Source: an uncultured Thiocystis sp. (GTDB lineage Bacteria; Pseudomonadota; Gammaproteobacteria; Chromatiales; Chromatiaceae). Taken from it: a stretch of DNA of 64,000 bases. The notes under the pieces were generated by a model that saw nothing but the letters and a program-made list of their open reading frames with translations, was not told where the DNA came from and made no database searches. This document shows positions 1 through 8,884 of the stretch, piece by piece. The stretch spans positions 16,865-80,864 of the forward strand of contig NZ_CAIPNF010000242.1 of the NCBI RefSeq assembly GCF_903866365.1, in the 5' to 3' direction. The position numbers and the translations under genes are program-made. The first letter of the stretch is position 1; each line of letters starts with the position of its first letter.

Positions 1-384
1 GGTGCCTGGCTCGCGAACTATGGCAACTATCCCTGGACCCTGCTATTCCCGCTGCTGGGTTTCGCTGGACTGGGGCTTGGCATTCTGGGGTCGATGTCCG
101 ATCGTCCCGGACTCGGGCTGATTGCGAGCAGTCTGGGCCTGACCGGAGTGATCATGACCGCGGGTGCGGCCATGTTCCCCTTCATCATGCCGTCGAGCAC
201 CAATCCGAACAGCAGCCTGATCGCCTGGGATGCGGTCTCCAGTCACCTGACGCTCACCGTCATGTTCTGGGCCGCGGTGATCTTTATTCCGCTGATTCTG
301 GCCTACACCACCTGGACCTACGCCAAGATGTGGCGGCGGGTGACGGTGGAAGAGATCCGGGCGCAGGATCATCTGGCGTATTAA
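1..384 (+). CDS. cydB: Cytochrome bd ubiquinol oxidase subunit II, C-terminal part
   Basis: This is the 3' end of an open frame that enters from the left edge (127 residues visible). The product is the membrane subunit II of the high-affinity quinol oxidase that reduces oxygen at low tension. The visible part holds three hydrophobic segments. It also holds the conserved CydB stretch MFPFIMPSSTNPNSSL followed by WDAVSSHLTL and a final MFWAAVIFIPLILAYT helix, which are hallmarks of the family C-terminus. The 5' two thirds of the gene lie outside the window. cydX follows 109 bp downstream, as in many proteobacterial cydABX operons. Confidence 0.95.
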   Translation, partial: GAWLANYGNYPWTLLFPLLGFAGLGLGILGSMSDRPGLGLIASSLGLTGVIMTAGAAMFPFIMPSSTNPNSSLIAWDAVSSHLTLTVMFWAAVIFIPLILAYTTWTYAKMWRRVTVEEIRAQDHLAY

Positions 385-493
385 ACCGGGCCCAGACCGA
401 TCCGCGCGGTGGCGAGCTGTCGCCCGCCACCGCGCGTTCGCCCAAACCGCGTCAGCCATTTTTTATTGACGACCGAATCGAGAGGAACATTCC

Positions 494-610
494 ATGTGGT
501 ACTTCGCCTGGCTCTTAGGCGTCTTTCTGGCACTGGCCCTCGGAATCATCAACGTGATGTGGTATGAATCCGAGCAGTGCATGGGCGCGAACGACGACCA
601 ACCGACTTGA
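494..610 (+). CDS. cydX: Cytochrome bd small subunit CydX (YbgT family), 38 aa
   Basis: This is a 38-residue protein starting MWYFAWLLGVFLAL and continuing into one membrane helix, then NVMWYESEQ and a short polar tail. The family is small single-helix proteins that bind the bd oxidase and stabilise its haems. The N-terminal MWYFAW signature and the Trp-Tyr-Glu after the helix are typical of CydX. A purine-rich site (gagagg) lies about 8 bases before the ATG. The gene follows cydB and is closed by a strong intrinsic terminator, so it should be the last gene of the cyd operon. Confidence 0.92.
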   Translation: MWYFAWLLGVFLALALGIINVMWYESEQCMGANDDQPT

Positions 611-630
611 CCCGTCCTTGATCGAGACAG

Positions 631-660
631 AAAAAAACGCGGCTTCGAGCCGCGTTTTTT
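631..660 (+). terminator. Intrinsic terminator of the cyd operon
   Basis: There is an A-run, then arm ACGCGGCT, loop TCG, arm AGCCGCGT, then a T-run. The A and T runs can extend the stem to 13 bp. It is symmetric, so it could work on both strands, but the only gene ending here is cydX, 21 bases upstream. Confidence 0.9.
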
Positions 661-705
661 ATTGGATCGATCAGCCTAAATCCGGCATTTGGAACTGCAA
701 AGGCG

Positions 706-768
706 CAAAGGACACAAAGGACACAAAGGACACAAAGGACACAAAGGACACAAAGGACACAAAGGAAA
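706..768. repeat. 9-bp tandem repeat (CAAAGGACA), six copies plus one degenerate
   Basis: Six head-to-tail copies of CAAAGGACA run from 706 to 759, followed by a variant copy at 760-768. In one frame it would read Lys-Asp-Thr repeated, but no gene signals surround it. It lies between the cyd terminator and the 3' end of the OmpA-type gene. The rest of 611-915 shows nothing else recognisable. Confidence 0.9.
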
Positions 769-915
769 ACAGGGTTCGCAGTTCGATCACTCTATTTTAG
801 GTTCTATAGCCATCGCATGTGATCACCGGACGTAGGTGCGGGTTTGAAACACGCTCCTACGACAGGGTATATCTGGATATCAGGTGCGAAGGTGATTAAC
901 CGCGCTGGGCGTCGC

Positions 916-1593
916 CTACGTCGCCGTGATCGGCACAATGATGATATCGACCCGGCGATTCAAACGCCGACCCGCGTCGGTCTCGTTGCTCGCGACCGGC
1001 TTGTTCATGCCAAACCCGGCGGACGCGATGCGTTCCTGATAGACGCCGGAGCCGGTGAGATAATTCTCGACCGATCCCGCGCGGCGCTCCGATAGAAGCT
1101 GATTATGTTCGGCCGATCCAGTGCTGTCGGTATGACCCGCGACCGCCAGCTCGGTCTTGCCATACTGGTTCACGATGGCGGCGATCTTGTCCATGGTGCT
1201 ATAGAAACCGGGTTTGATCCGGTCCGAATCCACCTCGAAGGCGGTCTCGCCGGTCATGCCCACCAGCAGTTCGTCATTGGGTAACTTCTGAACCCGAATC
1301 ATGCCGTTGGCAATCTCGTCGGCCAGCGCCTTCTGGAAATCCTTGTGCTGCTGCTCCATGTAGGCGCCGACCATGCCGCCCGCCAGGGCGCCGCCAATGG
1401 CACCAATCAAGGCACCGCGTCCCGCGTTGGCGCCCAGCGAGCCGATAAGCGCCCCGGCGGCGGCGCCAGTCGCGGTGCCGATGGCCGCGCCCCGGCCGGT
1501 CTGGGACATGCCCGAACCGTCGGCGGCACAGCCGGTAATGAGTACGGCCACGGTTGCCGCGACAGCAATGCGTTTGGAACAATCTGCTTTCAT
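916..1593 (-). CDS. OmpA-family lipoprotein with glycine-zipper (YiaD-like)
   Basis: This 225-residue protein is predicted to be anchored in the outer membrane and to bind peptidoglycan. It has a lipoprotein signal ending LITGC (Cys22). A glycine/alanine-rich zipper covers about residues 33-75 (GAAAGALIGSLGANAGRGAL-type). An OmpA C-terminal domain of about 110 residues follows, with the diagnostic AVAGHTDSTGSAEHNQLLSERRA and a later GRRLNRRVDI motif. Length and order match the YiaD family. The gene is monocistronic and convergent with the cyd operon. Its regulation is not visible. Confidence 0.9.
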   Translation of the reverse strand: MKADCSKRIAVAATVAVLITGCAADGSGMSQTGRGAAIGTATGAAAGALIGSLGANAGRGALIGAIGGALAGGMVGAYMEQQHKDFQKALADEIANGMIRVQKLPNDELLVGMTGETAFEVDSDRIKPGFYSTMDKIAAIVNQYGKTELAVAGHTDSTGSAEHNQLLSERRAGSVENYLTGSGVYQERIASAGFGMNKPVASNETDAGRRLNRRVDIIIVPITAT

Positions 1594-1859
1594 TCGAGAC
1601 TCCTTGCGGTATGGACAGCGATGATCGCGCCAGCCGCCCCTGTCAAAAACCGGGACATCTCCGATGCTCGGACATCCGGTTCATGGCGGCTTGGCTGACA
1701 TTGTGTATTGAGTGCCAATCATACCAGAGCATCCCGCGCAGTCGGATCATCGAGATTCGGAACCCGATGGTTGTGCCATCGACTCACCGGGGCCTTGCAT
1801 ATCGAGACCTTGGGCATCAATTGGACGAATACCGCGCCGACATTCTCCCAGGAGACCGA

Positions 1860-2432
1860 GTGACCCGCATCATCACGAACCTCATCGCCTTCCAGATTGG
1901 CTGGTTCGCCTGCGTGCTCGGCGGCGCTAACGGCCTGCCGTGGCTCGGCGTCGGCGTCGTCGCGCTCGTGGCGGGGCTACACCTGTCGCAATCTCGCCAC
2001 CCCCGGCGAGAGGCGGCGCTTCTGCTGACGATCGGTTTCCTCGGTACCGGTTGGGACAGTCTGCTGGTCCGCTTCGGGTTCCTCGAATACCCCTCCGGCA
2101 TGCTATTGCCCTGGCTCGCGCCAGTCTGGATCGTCGCCATCTGGATTGCCTTCGCGACGACCCTGAACGTCTCGCTGGGCTGGCTGAAAGACCGCTGGTT
2201 TCTCGCCACCGCGTTCGGAGCCTTGGGCGGTCCGCTCGCCTATTACGCCGGCTACAAACTGGGCGGCGTGCAGTTTCCCGATGTCTTCGTCGGCATGGCC
2301 GTGCTGGCCGGCGGCTGGTCATTCCTGATGCCGCTGTCCGCCTGGATCGCGCAGAAAATCGACGACGTTGACCGGTCGGAGCCCAGTCCAACCGATGAAT
2401 CGAACCTTGATGGAGAATACCGGCATGTTTGA
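1860..2432 (+). CDS. DUF2878 family integral membrane protein
   Basis: I chose the GTG start because AGGAGA lies 6 bases upstream; the same frame is open to 1554 but the extra N-terminus lacks family character. The 190-residue product has about five or six hydrophobic helices and the DUF2878 opening (ITNLIAFQIGWFACVLGGA, then LPWLGV). Its biochemical function is unknown. The stop codon overlaps the start of the next gene by 8 bases, so the two are translationally coupled. In other gammaproteobacteria DUF2878, DUF1295 and lipocalin genes travel together in lipid/photooxidative-stress clusters, and that order is kept here. Confidence 0.8.
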   Translation: MTRIITNLIAFQIGWFACVLGGANGLPWLGVGVVALVAGLHLSQSRHPRREAALLLTIGFLGTGWDSLLVRFGFLEYPSGMLLPWLAPVWIVAIWIAFATTLNVSLGWLKDRWFLATAFGALGGPLAYYAGYKLGGVQFPDVFVGMAVLAGGWSFLMPLSAWIAQKIDDVDRSEPSPTDESNLDGEYRHV

Positions 2433-3225
2433 TCTCCAGATCTACAGCCTCGGTCTTGCCGCTGCCCTGACGCTTGGGCTTGGCGGCTGGATCGCGAGCC
2501 TCCCGCTGAAGGATGTCAGCATCGTCGACTCGCTCTGGTCGCTGTTTTTCCTGCTGATGGGGGCGATCTATCTGCTGCTCGCCCCCGCGTGGGGCGCGCG
2601 CGCGCTGCTGGTCTTTGCCTTGACGGCGCTCTGGGCGATCCGCTTGAGCGCCTTCATTACCCGTCGCAACCACGGTCATGGCGAGGATCGACGCTATCAG
2701 GCGATCCGCGCCGATCACGAGCCGGGTTTCTGGTGGAAAAGCAGTTATATCGTCTTCGGCCTTCAGGCGCTGCTGGCCTGGGTGATTTCGCTGCCGCTGC
2801 TGGCCGCCCTGCTGGGGCAGTCGCCGCTGGGCTGGCTCGATGCCGTGGCCCTAGGGCTCTGGCTGATCGGTTTCTTCTTCGAGGCGGTGGGCGACCAGCA
2901 ACTCGCCGAGTTCAAAGCGCGTCCGGAGAACCGGGGACAGGTCATGGATCGGGGGCTCTGGCGTTATACCCGTCATCCAAACTATTTCGGCGAGGCCTGC
3001 ATCTGGTGGGGGTTTTTTCTCTTCGCACTGGCTGCGGGCGGCTGGTGGTCCATGCTCGCGCCCATTCTCATGACCTTTCTGCTGTTGCGGGTCTCTGGCG
3101 TCTCGTTGCTGGAAAAAGACATCCAGGAACGCCGACCCGCCTACCGGACCTACATCGAACGCACCAACGCTTTCTTTCCTGGGCCGCCCCGGCGCTCCAG
3201 TGAAGGTCGAGCCTTGGCCGAATAA
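2425..3225 (+). CDS. DUF1295 family membrane protein (steroid 5-alpha-reductase-like)
   Basis: This 266-residue integral membrane protein belongs to the DUF1295 / steroid 5-alpha-reductase C-terminal superfamily. It has about seven hydrophobic helices. The family C-terminal signature RYTRHPNYFGEACIWWGFF is present near residue 190, with LLEKDIQERRPAYRTY before the end. The superfamily includes NAD(P)H-dependent lipid reductases and isoprenylcysteine methyltransferases; the substrate here is unknown. The start is placed at the ATG preceded by GGAGA and overlapping the DUF2878 stop. A lipocalin lipoprotein gene follows 30 bp later, which suggests membrane lipid handling. Confidence 0.88.
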   Translation: MFDLQIYSLGLAAALTLGLGGWIASLPLKDVSIVDSLWSLFFLLMGAIYLLLAPAWGARALLVFALTALWAIRLSAFITRRNHGHGEDRRYQAIRADHEPGFWWKSSYIVFGLQALLAWVISLPLLAALLGQSPLGWLDAVALGLWLIGFFFEAVGDQQLAEFKARPENRGQVMDRGLWRYTRHPNYFGEACIWWGFFLFALAAGGWWSMLAPILMTFLLLRVSGVSLLEKDIQERRPAYRTYIERTNAFFPGPPRRSSEGRALAE

Positions 3226-3255
3226 CGGTTTTCATGTTTCAACCGGAGGATTGCG

Positions 3256-3795
3256 ATGCAACGCATCCTGGCTCTAACCATCGTCGCATTTCTGCTCGCC
3301 CTGACGAGCGCCTGTACCGAGGAAGGGGGTTCACCAATGCAGACCGTCAGTCACGTCGATCTCGAACGCTTCATGGGCGACTGGTATGTCATCGCCAACA
3401 TCCCGACCTTCATCGAAAAGGGCGCCCACAATGCCGTGGAATCCTATGCCCTGAACGAAGACGGTTCGATCGCGACCACCTTCAGGTTCAACCAGGACGC
3501 CTTCGATGGCCCGCTGAAGACCTATCGTCCCACCGGATTCGTGCGCGATCCCTCATCGAACGCACTCTGGGGCATGCAATTCCTCTGGCCCTTCAAGGCG
3601 GATTATCGCATCGTCTGGCTGGAACCGGATAACAGCATCACCGTCATCGCCCGCGCCAAACGCGATTATGTCTGGATCATGGCCCGACAGCCCGAGATCG
3701 CCGCCGACAAATATGACGAGATCGTCGACTTCATCGGCAAGCTCGGCTACGACACCGACAAAGTCGAAAAGGTACCCCAGCGCTGGCCTGAGTGA
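3256..3795 (+). CDS. blc: Bacterial lipocalin lipoprotein (Blc-like)
   Basis: This 179-residue protein has a lipoprotein signal ending LTSAC (Cys20), so it is probably anchored in the outer membrane facing the periplasm. The first lipocalin motif is clear: LERFMGDWYVIANIPTF (GxW). Conserved beta-barrel positions follow (YALNEDGSI, then DYVWIMARQP). Blc proteins bind lysophospholipids or fatty acids and help in membrane repair. The gene is preceded by a GGAGG site and is third in the DUF2878-DUF1295-lipocalin cluster. It ends 8 bp before the oppositely oriented exosortase gene. Confidence 0.93.
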   Translation: MQRILALTIVAFLLALTSACTEEGGSPMQTVSHVDLERFMGDWYVIANIPTFIEKGAHNAVESYALNEDGSIATTFRFNQDAFDGPLKTYRPTGFVRDPSSNALWGMQFLWPFKADYRIVWLEPDNSITVIARAKRDYVWIMARQPEIAADKYDEIVDFIGKLGYDTDKVEKVPQRWPE

Positions 3796-3802
3796 GAGGT
3801 TG

Positions 3803-5401
3803 TCACTCCGGAACAAAGCGCCGGAGTGGACTTTCAATAATCCTGACAAAATCGGACAAGAGGACATCCTTCTCATCCAGATTGGCGCCGAGAGGAACTT
3901 TCGTCGTCATTCTGACAAGTGCCCCATCGGTGCGATTCCGTGTCATTGCGTCCCAGAATAGATTCCATTTCACCAGATATTCATTGGTCATGATACGGCC
4001 ACGCTGCTGAAACCAATAATAAACCAGTAGACGCTCGTCTCCCATTTGAATCAAAGAGCGGTTGACGCGGATTGGCTGACCGTCAAATCCGCTGGCATCG
4101 ATTTCAACTTGAGAAAATTCCTGAATACGCCAACCGCCTCCCGGCAGACAGCTTTTCGGCGAGTGCACTGAAGCGCCCTTGCGCTGAGACGCATAATAGG
4201 CCACGTAGAGATTAATCGAGTCGCCAGCCCCGTTCGCGTAATCGGATAGAAGATAGTCATCGAATTTAAGCGCGTCGACATAGATCTTTTCCAACCGATC
4301 GGGTCGACCGCGCCACTCGCCAATATCTCTGGGGAAGAAGACAAATTCAACTCGCTCAGGAATGATTTCCTCCCGCTGAGGCAATAACTGGGAGACGACC
4401 ATCACAGCCAGCAGGAGGGGAAGGACCAAATAAAAGGAGGAGGGTATGATTTGCGCTTGAATCCTGGCGTTCGCGGGCAGCGGATCCGGGCCTTCGATCG
4501 CAAAGGCATCCCGCAGCGGTAAACGATCCCGCCCGATCTTCGCAAGAAGCCACATCTCAAGCACCAGGATTGCAGCGCAGGCCATGAAGACGATCCACCC
4601 CTCGAAATCATGCATGAACCCCTCGGCCATGCCCGCTCCGCCATAATTGACCAGCACCCCGATCACGCCGATCCGAAAGCTGTTCATGAAGACGGTAATG
4701 GGTATCGTCGAGAGAAACAGCACAACCTTCTTCCACAATGCCCCCTTGAATAAAACCGCGGCAATAAACCCGAGCGCCGTTAGAGGGAAAAGATAACGCA
4801 AGCCACTGCATGCCTCGACAACCTGCAGTTGATAATTACCGAGATCGATGACATTACCTTCAAGGAAAACCGTGATTCCAAACAGGCGAATCACCATCAC
4901 CCCTAACTGAGATGAAATCAATTGCAGTTCGGAGGAAAGATTATTGTAAAGAAAGCTGGGCAGGGGCACTGTAAAGAACAGCAGAACATAGGCCGGGAGG
5001 ATCAATCGAAACGCCCGCCAGCCCATGAACGAGAGAAATACGCCACCTAGGGTGACGAGAAACCCATATTGGATCACCGTATAGAGCGTGCCCAATTCTC
5101 CGGCAATGTAGATAAAAAGACCGAAGAGCGTGACCAGTACACCTAACCAACTCGCGCGAAACGGCATCTGCGCCAGTGCGCTGGATTTCTGCCACACGAA
5201 GAACGCGGCAACGAGCGGAAGCATATAACCATGGCTATATTCTTCCTGCCCCCAGGCAGCGACCATACCCTTCAATCCATCGGAAAAAATAAAAACCAGC
5301 ATCCCAAGTGCCGCAACGACAAGAGACCATTGCCATGGTTTTATTTTCCAAAAAACGTCGATCACGGGCGAAGTCTGCTCCTCATTCCTTGACAGCGACA
5401 T
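3803..5401 (-). CDS. xrtD: VPLPA-CTERM-specific exosortase XrtD, fused to an EpsI domain
   Basis: Exosortases are multipass membrane cysteine transpeptidases that cleave C-terminal sorting tails. The 532-residue product has an N-terminal exosortase core with about eight helices. It shows the catalytic Cys198 in [12 protein letters not shown], Arg243 in NSFRIGVIG and His264 in HDFEGW. A C-terminal EpsI-type domain (about 318-532) carries [12 protein letters not shown]. The Xrt-EpsI fusion is characteristic of XrtD, whose partners carry VPLPA-type tails. Three such proteins are encoded in this window (28738, 30580 and on the minus strand at 43711). I prefer the ATG at 5401, 8 bases after GAGG; a second ATG at 5407 is possible. 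The gene stands alone, with no polysaccharide operon attached. Confidence 0.9.
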   Translation of the reverse strand: MSLSRNEEQTSPVIDVFWKIKPWQWSLVVAALGMLVFIFSDGLKGMVAAWGQEEYSHGYMLPLVAAFFVWQKSSALAQMPFRASWLGVLVTLFGLFIYIAGELGTLYTVIQYGFLVTLGGVFLSFMGWRAFRLILPAYVLLFFTVPLPSFLYNNLSSELQLISSQLGVMVIRLFGITVFLEGNVIDLGNYQLQVVEACSGLRYLFPLTALGFIAAVLFKGALWKKVVLFLSTIPITVFMNSFRIGVIGVLVNYGGAGMAEGFMHDFEGWIVFMACAAILVLEMWLLAKIGRDRLPLRDAFAIEGPDPLPANARIQAQIIPSSFYLVLPLLLAVMVVSQLLPQREEIIPERVEFVFFPRDIGEWRGRPDRLEKIYVDALKFDDYLLSDYANGAGDSINLYVAYYASQRKGASVHSPKSCLPGGGWRIQEFSQVEIDASGFDGQPIRVNRSLIQMGDERLLVYYWFQQRGRIMTNEYLVKWNLFWDAMTRNRTDGALVRMTTKVPLGANLDEKDVLLSDFVRIIESPLRRFVPE

Positions 5402-5480
5402 GAACATTACCTCATTGGCGATTTGAAACTAGCATTGGACAACGTCTTCAATCAAAGCCTGCGACGACATTTCGATCGGA

Positions 5481-7106
5481 TTAACGCAAAATCCGTTCTG
5501 CGGCGGCTGGCGGGTTGTCGGAGGCCCGCTGTTCGCTCAGAATCCGATGCATGAGGATATTGAGCATGCGTAGCGTCGCCGCAATCGCGGCGAACACCTG
5601 ATTGGCGTGGACGCCGCGAGTGCGCAATTCGCCCTGCCCGGTGTCCCAGGTAATGCTGCATTCGGTCAAGGCATCGGTTCGCCCGCCCCGGGGAATCCGC
5701 ACCTCGTAGTTCGCCAGCGACGGCAGGTTCAGACCGCGCCGCTTCACGACCTTCGCCAACGCGCTCACAAAGGCGTCGAAACCGCCATTACCGCTGCCGA
5801 CTGCCGTATAGATCTCGTCGTCCAAGCGCACCCGGATGCTGGCGGTCGATTCCAGATCCAGGGTCGATGCCACCGAGCAGGCCAGCAGTTCGGCGTGATT
5901 GTAATCCTGACTCTCCAGCACCTCGGCGATGATGAAGGGCAGATCCTCGGTGGTGATGCTCTTCTTGGAGTCGCCCAGCTCGACGATGCGCTTGAGCACC
6001 TTGCGCTGATTTTCTTCGGACAGCTCAATATCGAGGCGTTCCAGATTCTTGGCGAGCGACGCCTTGCCAGCCAGCTTGCCGAGCGCATAGTTGCGCCGCC
6101 GGGCGAAGCGTTCGGGCGACAGCCGGCTGTGGTAGAGACTGCCCTTCCGGTCCCCGTCGGCATGAATGCCGGCCGTCTGGGTGAAGACATCGGCGCCGAC
6201 GATGGGGGCGTTATCGGCGATCCGCTTGCCGGAAAAATATTCGACCAGCTCGCTGACCCGCGCCAGATGCGTCTCGTCGATCCCAATCTCGAACCCGAGC
6301 TGATCGCGCAGATTGACCGCGACCTCGGCCAGCGAGGCATTGCCGGCGCGCTCGCCCAGACAATTGACGGTGCAGTGCACCGCTGCCGCGCCGGCCTGGG
6401 CCGCGGCGAGCACGTTGGCGGTGGCGAGTCCGTAATCGTTGTGCGGATGGAAATCGAATTGCAGACCGGGGAAACGCCCGACCATGTCCGAGATCGCGGC
6501 GAACACCCGCTCCGGGGTCATGACGCCGAGCGTATCCGGCAGCATGAAATGACCGATCCCGCAATCGGCGAGCCGCTCGACCAGCTCGAAGACATAGGCC
6601 GGACAATCGCGATAGCCGTTGGACCAGTCTTCCAGATAGAGATTGGCGGCCAACCCGCGTTCCAACGCCAGCGCGATGGTCTCGCGCACGTCGGCGGCAT
6701 GCAATGCGAGCGTCTTGCCCAACTGACCGCGACAGTGCTTTTCGCTCCCCTTGGCGAGCAGGTTGATGACCCGCCCGCCGGCGCTCCGGATCCAGTCGAC
6801 GCTGAGACCGCGATCGACGAACCCCAACACCTCGACGCGCTCCGCCAGCCCGCGTTCCTCGGCCCACTGGACGATCCGCGACACCGCGTCAGCCTCGCCG
6901 GAGGACACGCGCGCCGAAGCCACCTCGATGCGGTCGACCCGCACCAATTCCAGCAACGCCTTCGCGATATTGACCTTCTCGTCCGGCGAAAAAGACACGC
7001 CCTGAGTCTGCTCGCCGTCGCGTAGCGTCGTATCCAGAATGCGCACGTAGCGGCCAGTCTCGGTCATCACATCGATCTCATTGAAAACAGTTTGGACATC
7101 AGACAT
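5481..7106 (-). CDS. 2-isopropylmalate / (R)-citramalate synthase family enzyme
   Basis: This 541-residue member of the DRE-TIM metallolyase family condenses acetyl-CoA with a 2-oxo acid. Visible are ILDTTLRDGEQ (metal and acid binding) and FDFHPHNDYGLATAN (second metal-binding motif). VHCTVNCLGERAGNASL comes next, and a C-terminal LeuA allosteric domain covers about 380-510. The sequence resembles the branch common in Bacteroidetes, with VDRIEVASARVS and NLYLEDWSNGYRD, rather than the classical proteobacterial LeuA. Citramalate synthase is the likelier role, giving a pyruvate route to isoleucine, but substrate choice cannot be settled by eye. The start overlaps the thrC stop by 8 bases; an in-frame ATG at 7067 is an alternative. 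It probably forms an operon with thrC. Confidence 0.8.
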   Translation of the reverse strand: MSDVQTVFNEIDVMTETGRYVRILDTTLRDGEQTQGVSFSPDEKVNIAKALLELVRVDRIEVASARVSSGEADAVSRIVQWAEERGLAERVEVLGFVDRGLSVDWIRSAGGRVINLLAKGSEKHCRGQLGKTLALHAADVRETIALALERGLAANLYLEDWSNGYRDCPAYVFELVERLADCGIGHFMLPDTLGVMTPERVFAAISDMVGRFPGLQFDFHPHNDYGLATANVLAAAQAGAAAVHCTVNCLGERAGNASLAEVAVNLRDQLGFEIGIDETHLARVSELVEYFSGKRIADNAPIVGADVFTQTAGIHADGDRKGSLYHSRLSPERFARRRNYALGKLAGKASLAKNLERLDIELSEENQRKVLKRIVELGDSKKSITTEDLPFIIAEVLESQDYNHAELLACSVASTLDLESTASIRVRLDDEIYTAVGSGNGGFDAFVSALAKVVKRRGLNLPSLANYEVRIPRGGRTDALTECSITWDTGQGELRTRGVHANQVFAAIAATLRMLNILMHRILSEQRASDNPPAAAERILR

Positions 7107-8502
7107 CCCCGCCCGCCAAGGCGCCAAGCGTCGCTTGGAGATGGCTCTTGACGGCCCCGACCGTCGCCTCCAGTTCAGCGCAACGCACCTCCTTCTCCAT
7201 CAACCCCTGGAGCGATGGCGGCGGAGGCGCCTCCCGCCCGATCGCCATGGTCACCGCCTCGTTGAACTTGGCGGGATGAGCCGTCGCGAGACAAACGACA
7301 CCATCCCGACCGCCCGCCGCCCGCACCCCCACCGCCGTATGCGGGCAGAGGATATAATCGCTGGCCGCATGCGTGGCGCGGATCTGCTCCAGGGTTTCGG
7401 GATCGCTCACCGCCACGGCGTCGAAGTCCGACCGGACGCGTGCTTGCCGCTCGGGCGCGATCTCCAGCCGTCCGGTCGCCTGCAGGTCGGCCAGCAAGGC
7501 GCGTATCCGGGCCGTGTCGCCATCATGCAGGAAATAGAGATAGCGCTCGAAGTTGGACGCGATCTGGATATCCATCGCCGGACTCAGGGTCTGGTACACT
7601 GCGTCCCCGACGGCATAGACGCCAGTGTGCACGAAGCGCGTCAGAATGTCGTTCCGGTTGGTGGCGATGATCAGACGCTCGATCGGCAAGCCCATACGTC
7701 TGGCAAGATCGCCGGCAAAGACATCGCCGAAATTTCCGGTGGGCACCGCGAAACTGACGCGCCGCGCGGGATCGCCGCCGCTGATCCGGCCCCAGGCATA
7801 AAAATAGTAAACCGTCTGGGCCAGGATCCGCGCCCAGTTGATCGAGTTGACCGCCCCCAGACGATAGGCCGACTTGAAGGGCAGATCGTTGAACAGCGCC
7901 TTGACGATATTCTGCGCGTCGTCGAAGGTTCCGCGCACCGCGAGATTGTGCACATTGGCATCCAGCACCGTGGTCATCTGCCGTTCCTGAATCGGCGAGA
8001 CCCGACCCTTGGGATGCAGAATGAAGATCTGGATGCGCTGCTTGCCGCGCACGCCATCGATCGCCGCCGAGCCGGTATCGCCGGAGGTCGCGCCGACGAT
8101 GTTGAGCGAGCTGCCGTCGCGGGCCAGCAGATACTCGAACAGATTCCCCAGAAACTGCAACGCCACGTCCTTGAAGGCGGCGGTCGGTCCGTGGAAAAGT
8201 TCGAGGATCCGGACGCCGCCAGCGTCCATCACCGGCGTCACCTCGGGGTGCGAGAAGCGCGCGTAGGAGGCGTCGATCAGCGCGCGCAGATCCGCGCGCG
8301 GGATCTCCTCGCCGACAAAGGGCGTCAACACCTCCAGCGCCAGTTGCTGGAAGCTCAGGCCGGACCAGGCGCGCAAGGTGTCGGCATCGAGGTGGGGGAT
8401 CTCGGCGGGCACCAGCAGACCGCCATCGGTGGCGAGTCCCATCATCACCGCGTCCGTGAAACCGATGGGGGCGATGCCGCCCCGTGTGCTCAGATAATGC
8501 AT
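7099..8502 (-). CDS. thrC: Threonine synthase
   Basis: This PLP enzyme converts O-phosphohomoserine to threonine. The 467-residue protein opens with MHYLSTRGG, the usual ThrC N-terminus. The PLP lysine is Lys111 in HGPTAAFKDVALQFLG. The phosphate-binding glycine region is GATSGDTGSAAIDG, and AVPTGNFGDVFAG follows. The start was set at the ATG that gives MHYLS; the frame is open further upstream but without family similarity. It is translationally coupled to the downstream citramalate/isopropylmalate synthase. Both threonine and citramalate feed 2-oxobutyrate for isoleucine synthesis. Confidence 0.94.
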   Translation of the reverse strand: MHYLSTRGGIAPIGFTDAVMMGLATDGGLLVPAEIPHLDADTLRAWSGLSFQQLALEVLTPFVGEEIPRADLRALIDASYARFSHPEVTPVMDAGGVRILELFHGPTAAFKDVALQFLGNLFEYLLARDGSSLNIVGATSGDTGSAAIDGVRGKQRIQIFILHPKGRVSPIQERQMTTVLDANVHNLAVRGTFDDAQNIVKALFNDLPFKSAYRLGAVNSINWARILAQTVYYFYAWGRISGGDPARRVSFAVPTGNFGDVFAGDLARRMGLPIERLIIATNRNDILTRFVHTGVYAVGDAVYQTLSPAMDIQIASNFERYLYFLHDGDTARIRALLADLQATGRLEIAPERQARVRSDFDAVAVSDPETLEQIRATHAASDYILCPHTAVGVRAAGGRDGVVCLATAHPAKFNEAVTMAIGREAPPPPSLQGLMEKEVRCAELEATVGAVKSHLQATLGALAGGDV

Positions 8503-8884
8503 GCTGTTCTCTGTACTGTGATGACGATCGGATTGGCCAGGCACCCGTCTGGCGTTCCGCCGGACAGAGTAAAAAACCCGGCACCGATTGGCAACCGATG
8601 TCCGCGAATGTTTGATCTGGAATCCGGTTCATCCGCCCGCTTGCCACTCAAGCACCGCGCCGCGCCTCCCTCGTCAATGGCCCTGATCGCGTCTCGGTCA
8701 TTGACAGCATGCCGAAGGTGCTCAGAGAATGCCCCGAGCCGCCAGGCTAACGGTCAACGCGGATGGAAGAAGAATCATTAAACGGGCGCATTGCCCGCCC
8801 CCGGCACTGACTGGCAAGACGCAATCATCGCCCAATACGCCCATTTCCCGCTCACCGCAAACACCGATACGGAGTGACAACGCT
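8503..8884. other. Intergenic region between divergent thrC and symporter operons
   Basis: This 382-base spacer must hold the promoters of two divergent transcripts. I saw no RNA gene, no clear palindromic operator and no convincing -35/-10 pair. Short reading frames here lack any protein signature. Confidence 0.6.

Noticed and set aside
706..768. CRISPR array
   Set aside because: The units are 9 bp and contiguous, with no spacers and no cas genes.
564..800. Frame encoding a Lys-Asp-Thr repeat
   Set aside because: It comes only from the 9-bp DNA repeat, spans the cyd terminator and has no start signals of its own.
5607..7025. Long plus-strand reading frame (472 codons) opposite the citramalate/isopropylmalate synthase gene
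   Set aside because: It is the antisense shadow of a clear enzyme gene in GC-rich DNA and has no protein signature of its own.
7081..8781. 566-codon plus-strand frame opposite thrC
   Set aside because: It lies antisense to a well-supported gene, with low-complexity composition and no motifs.
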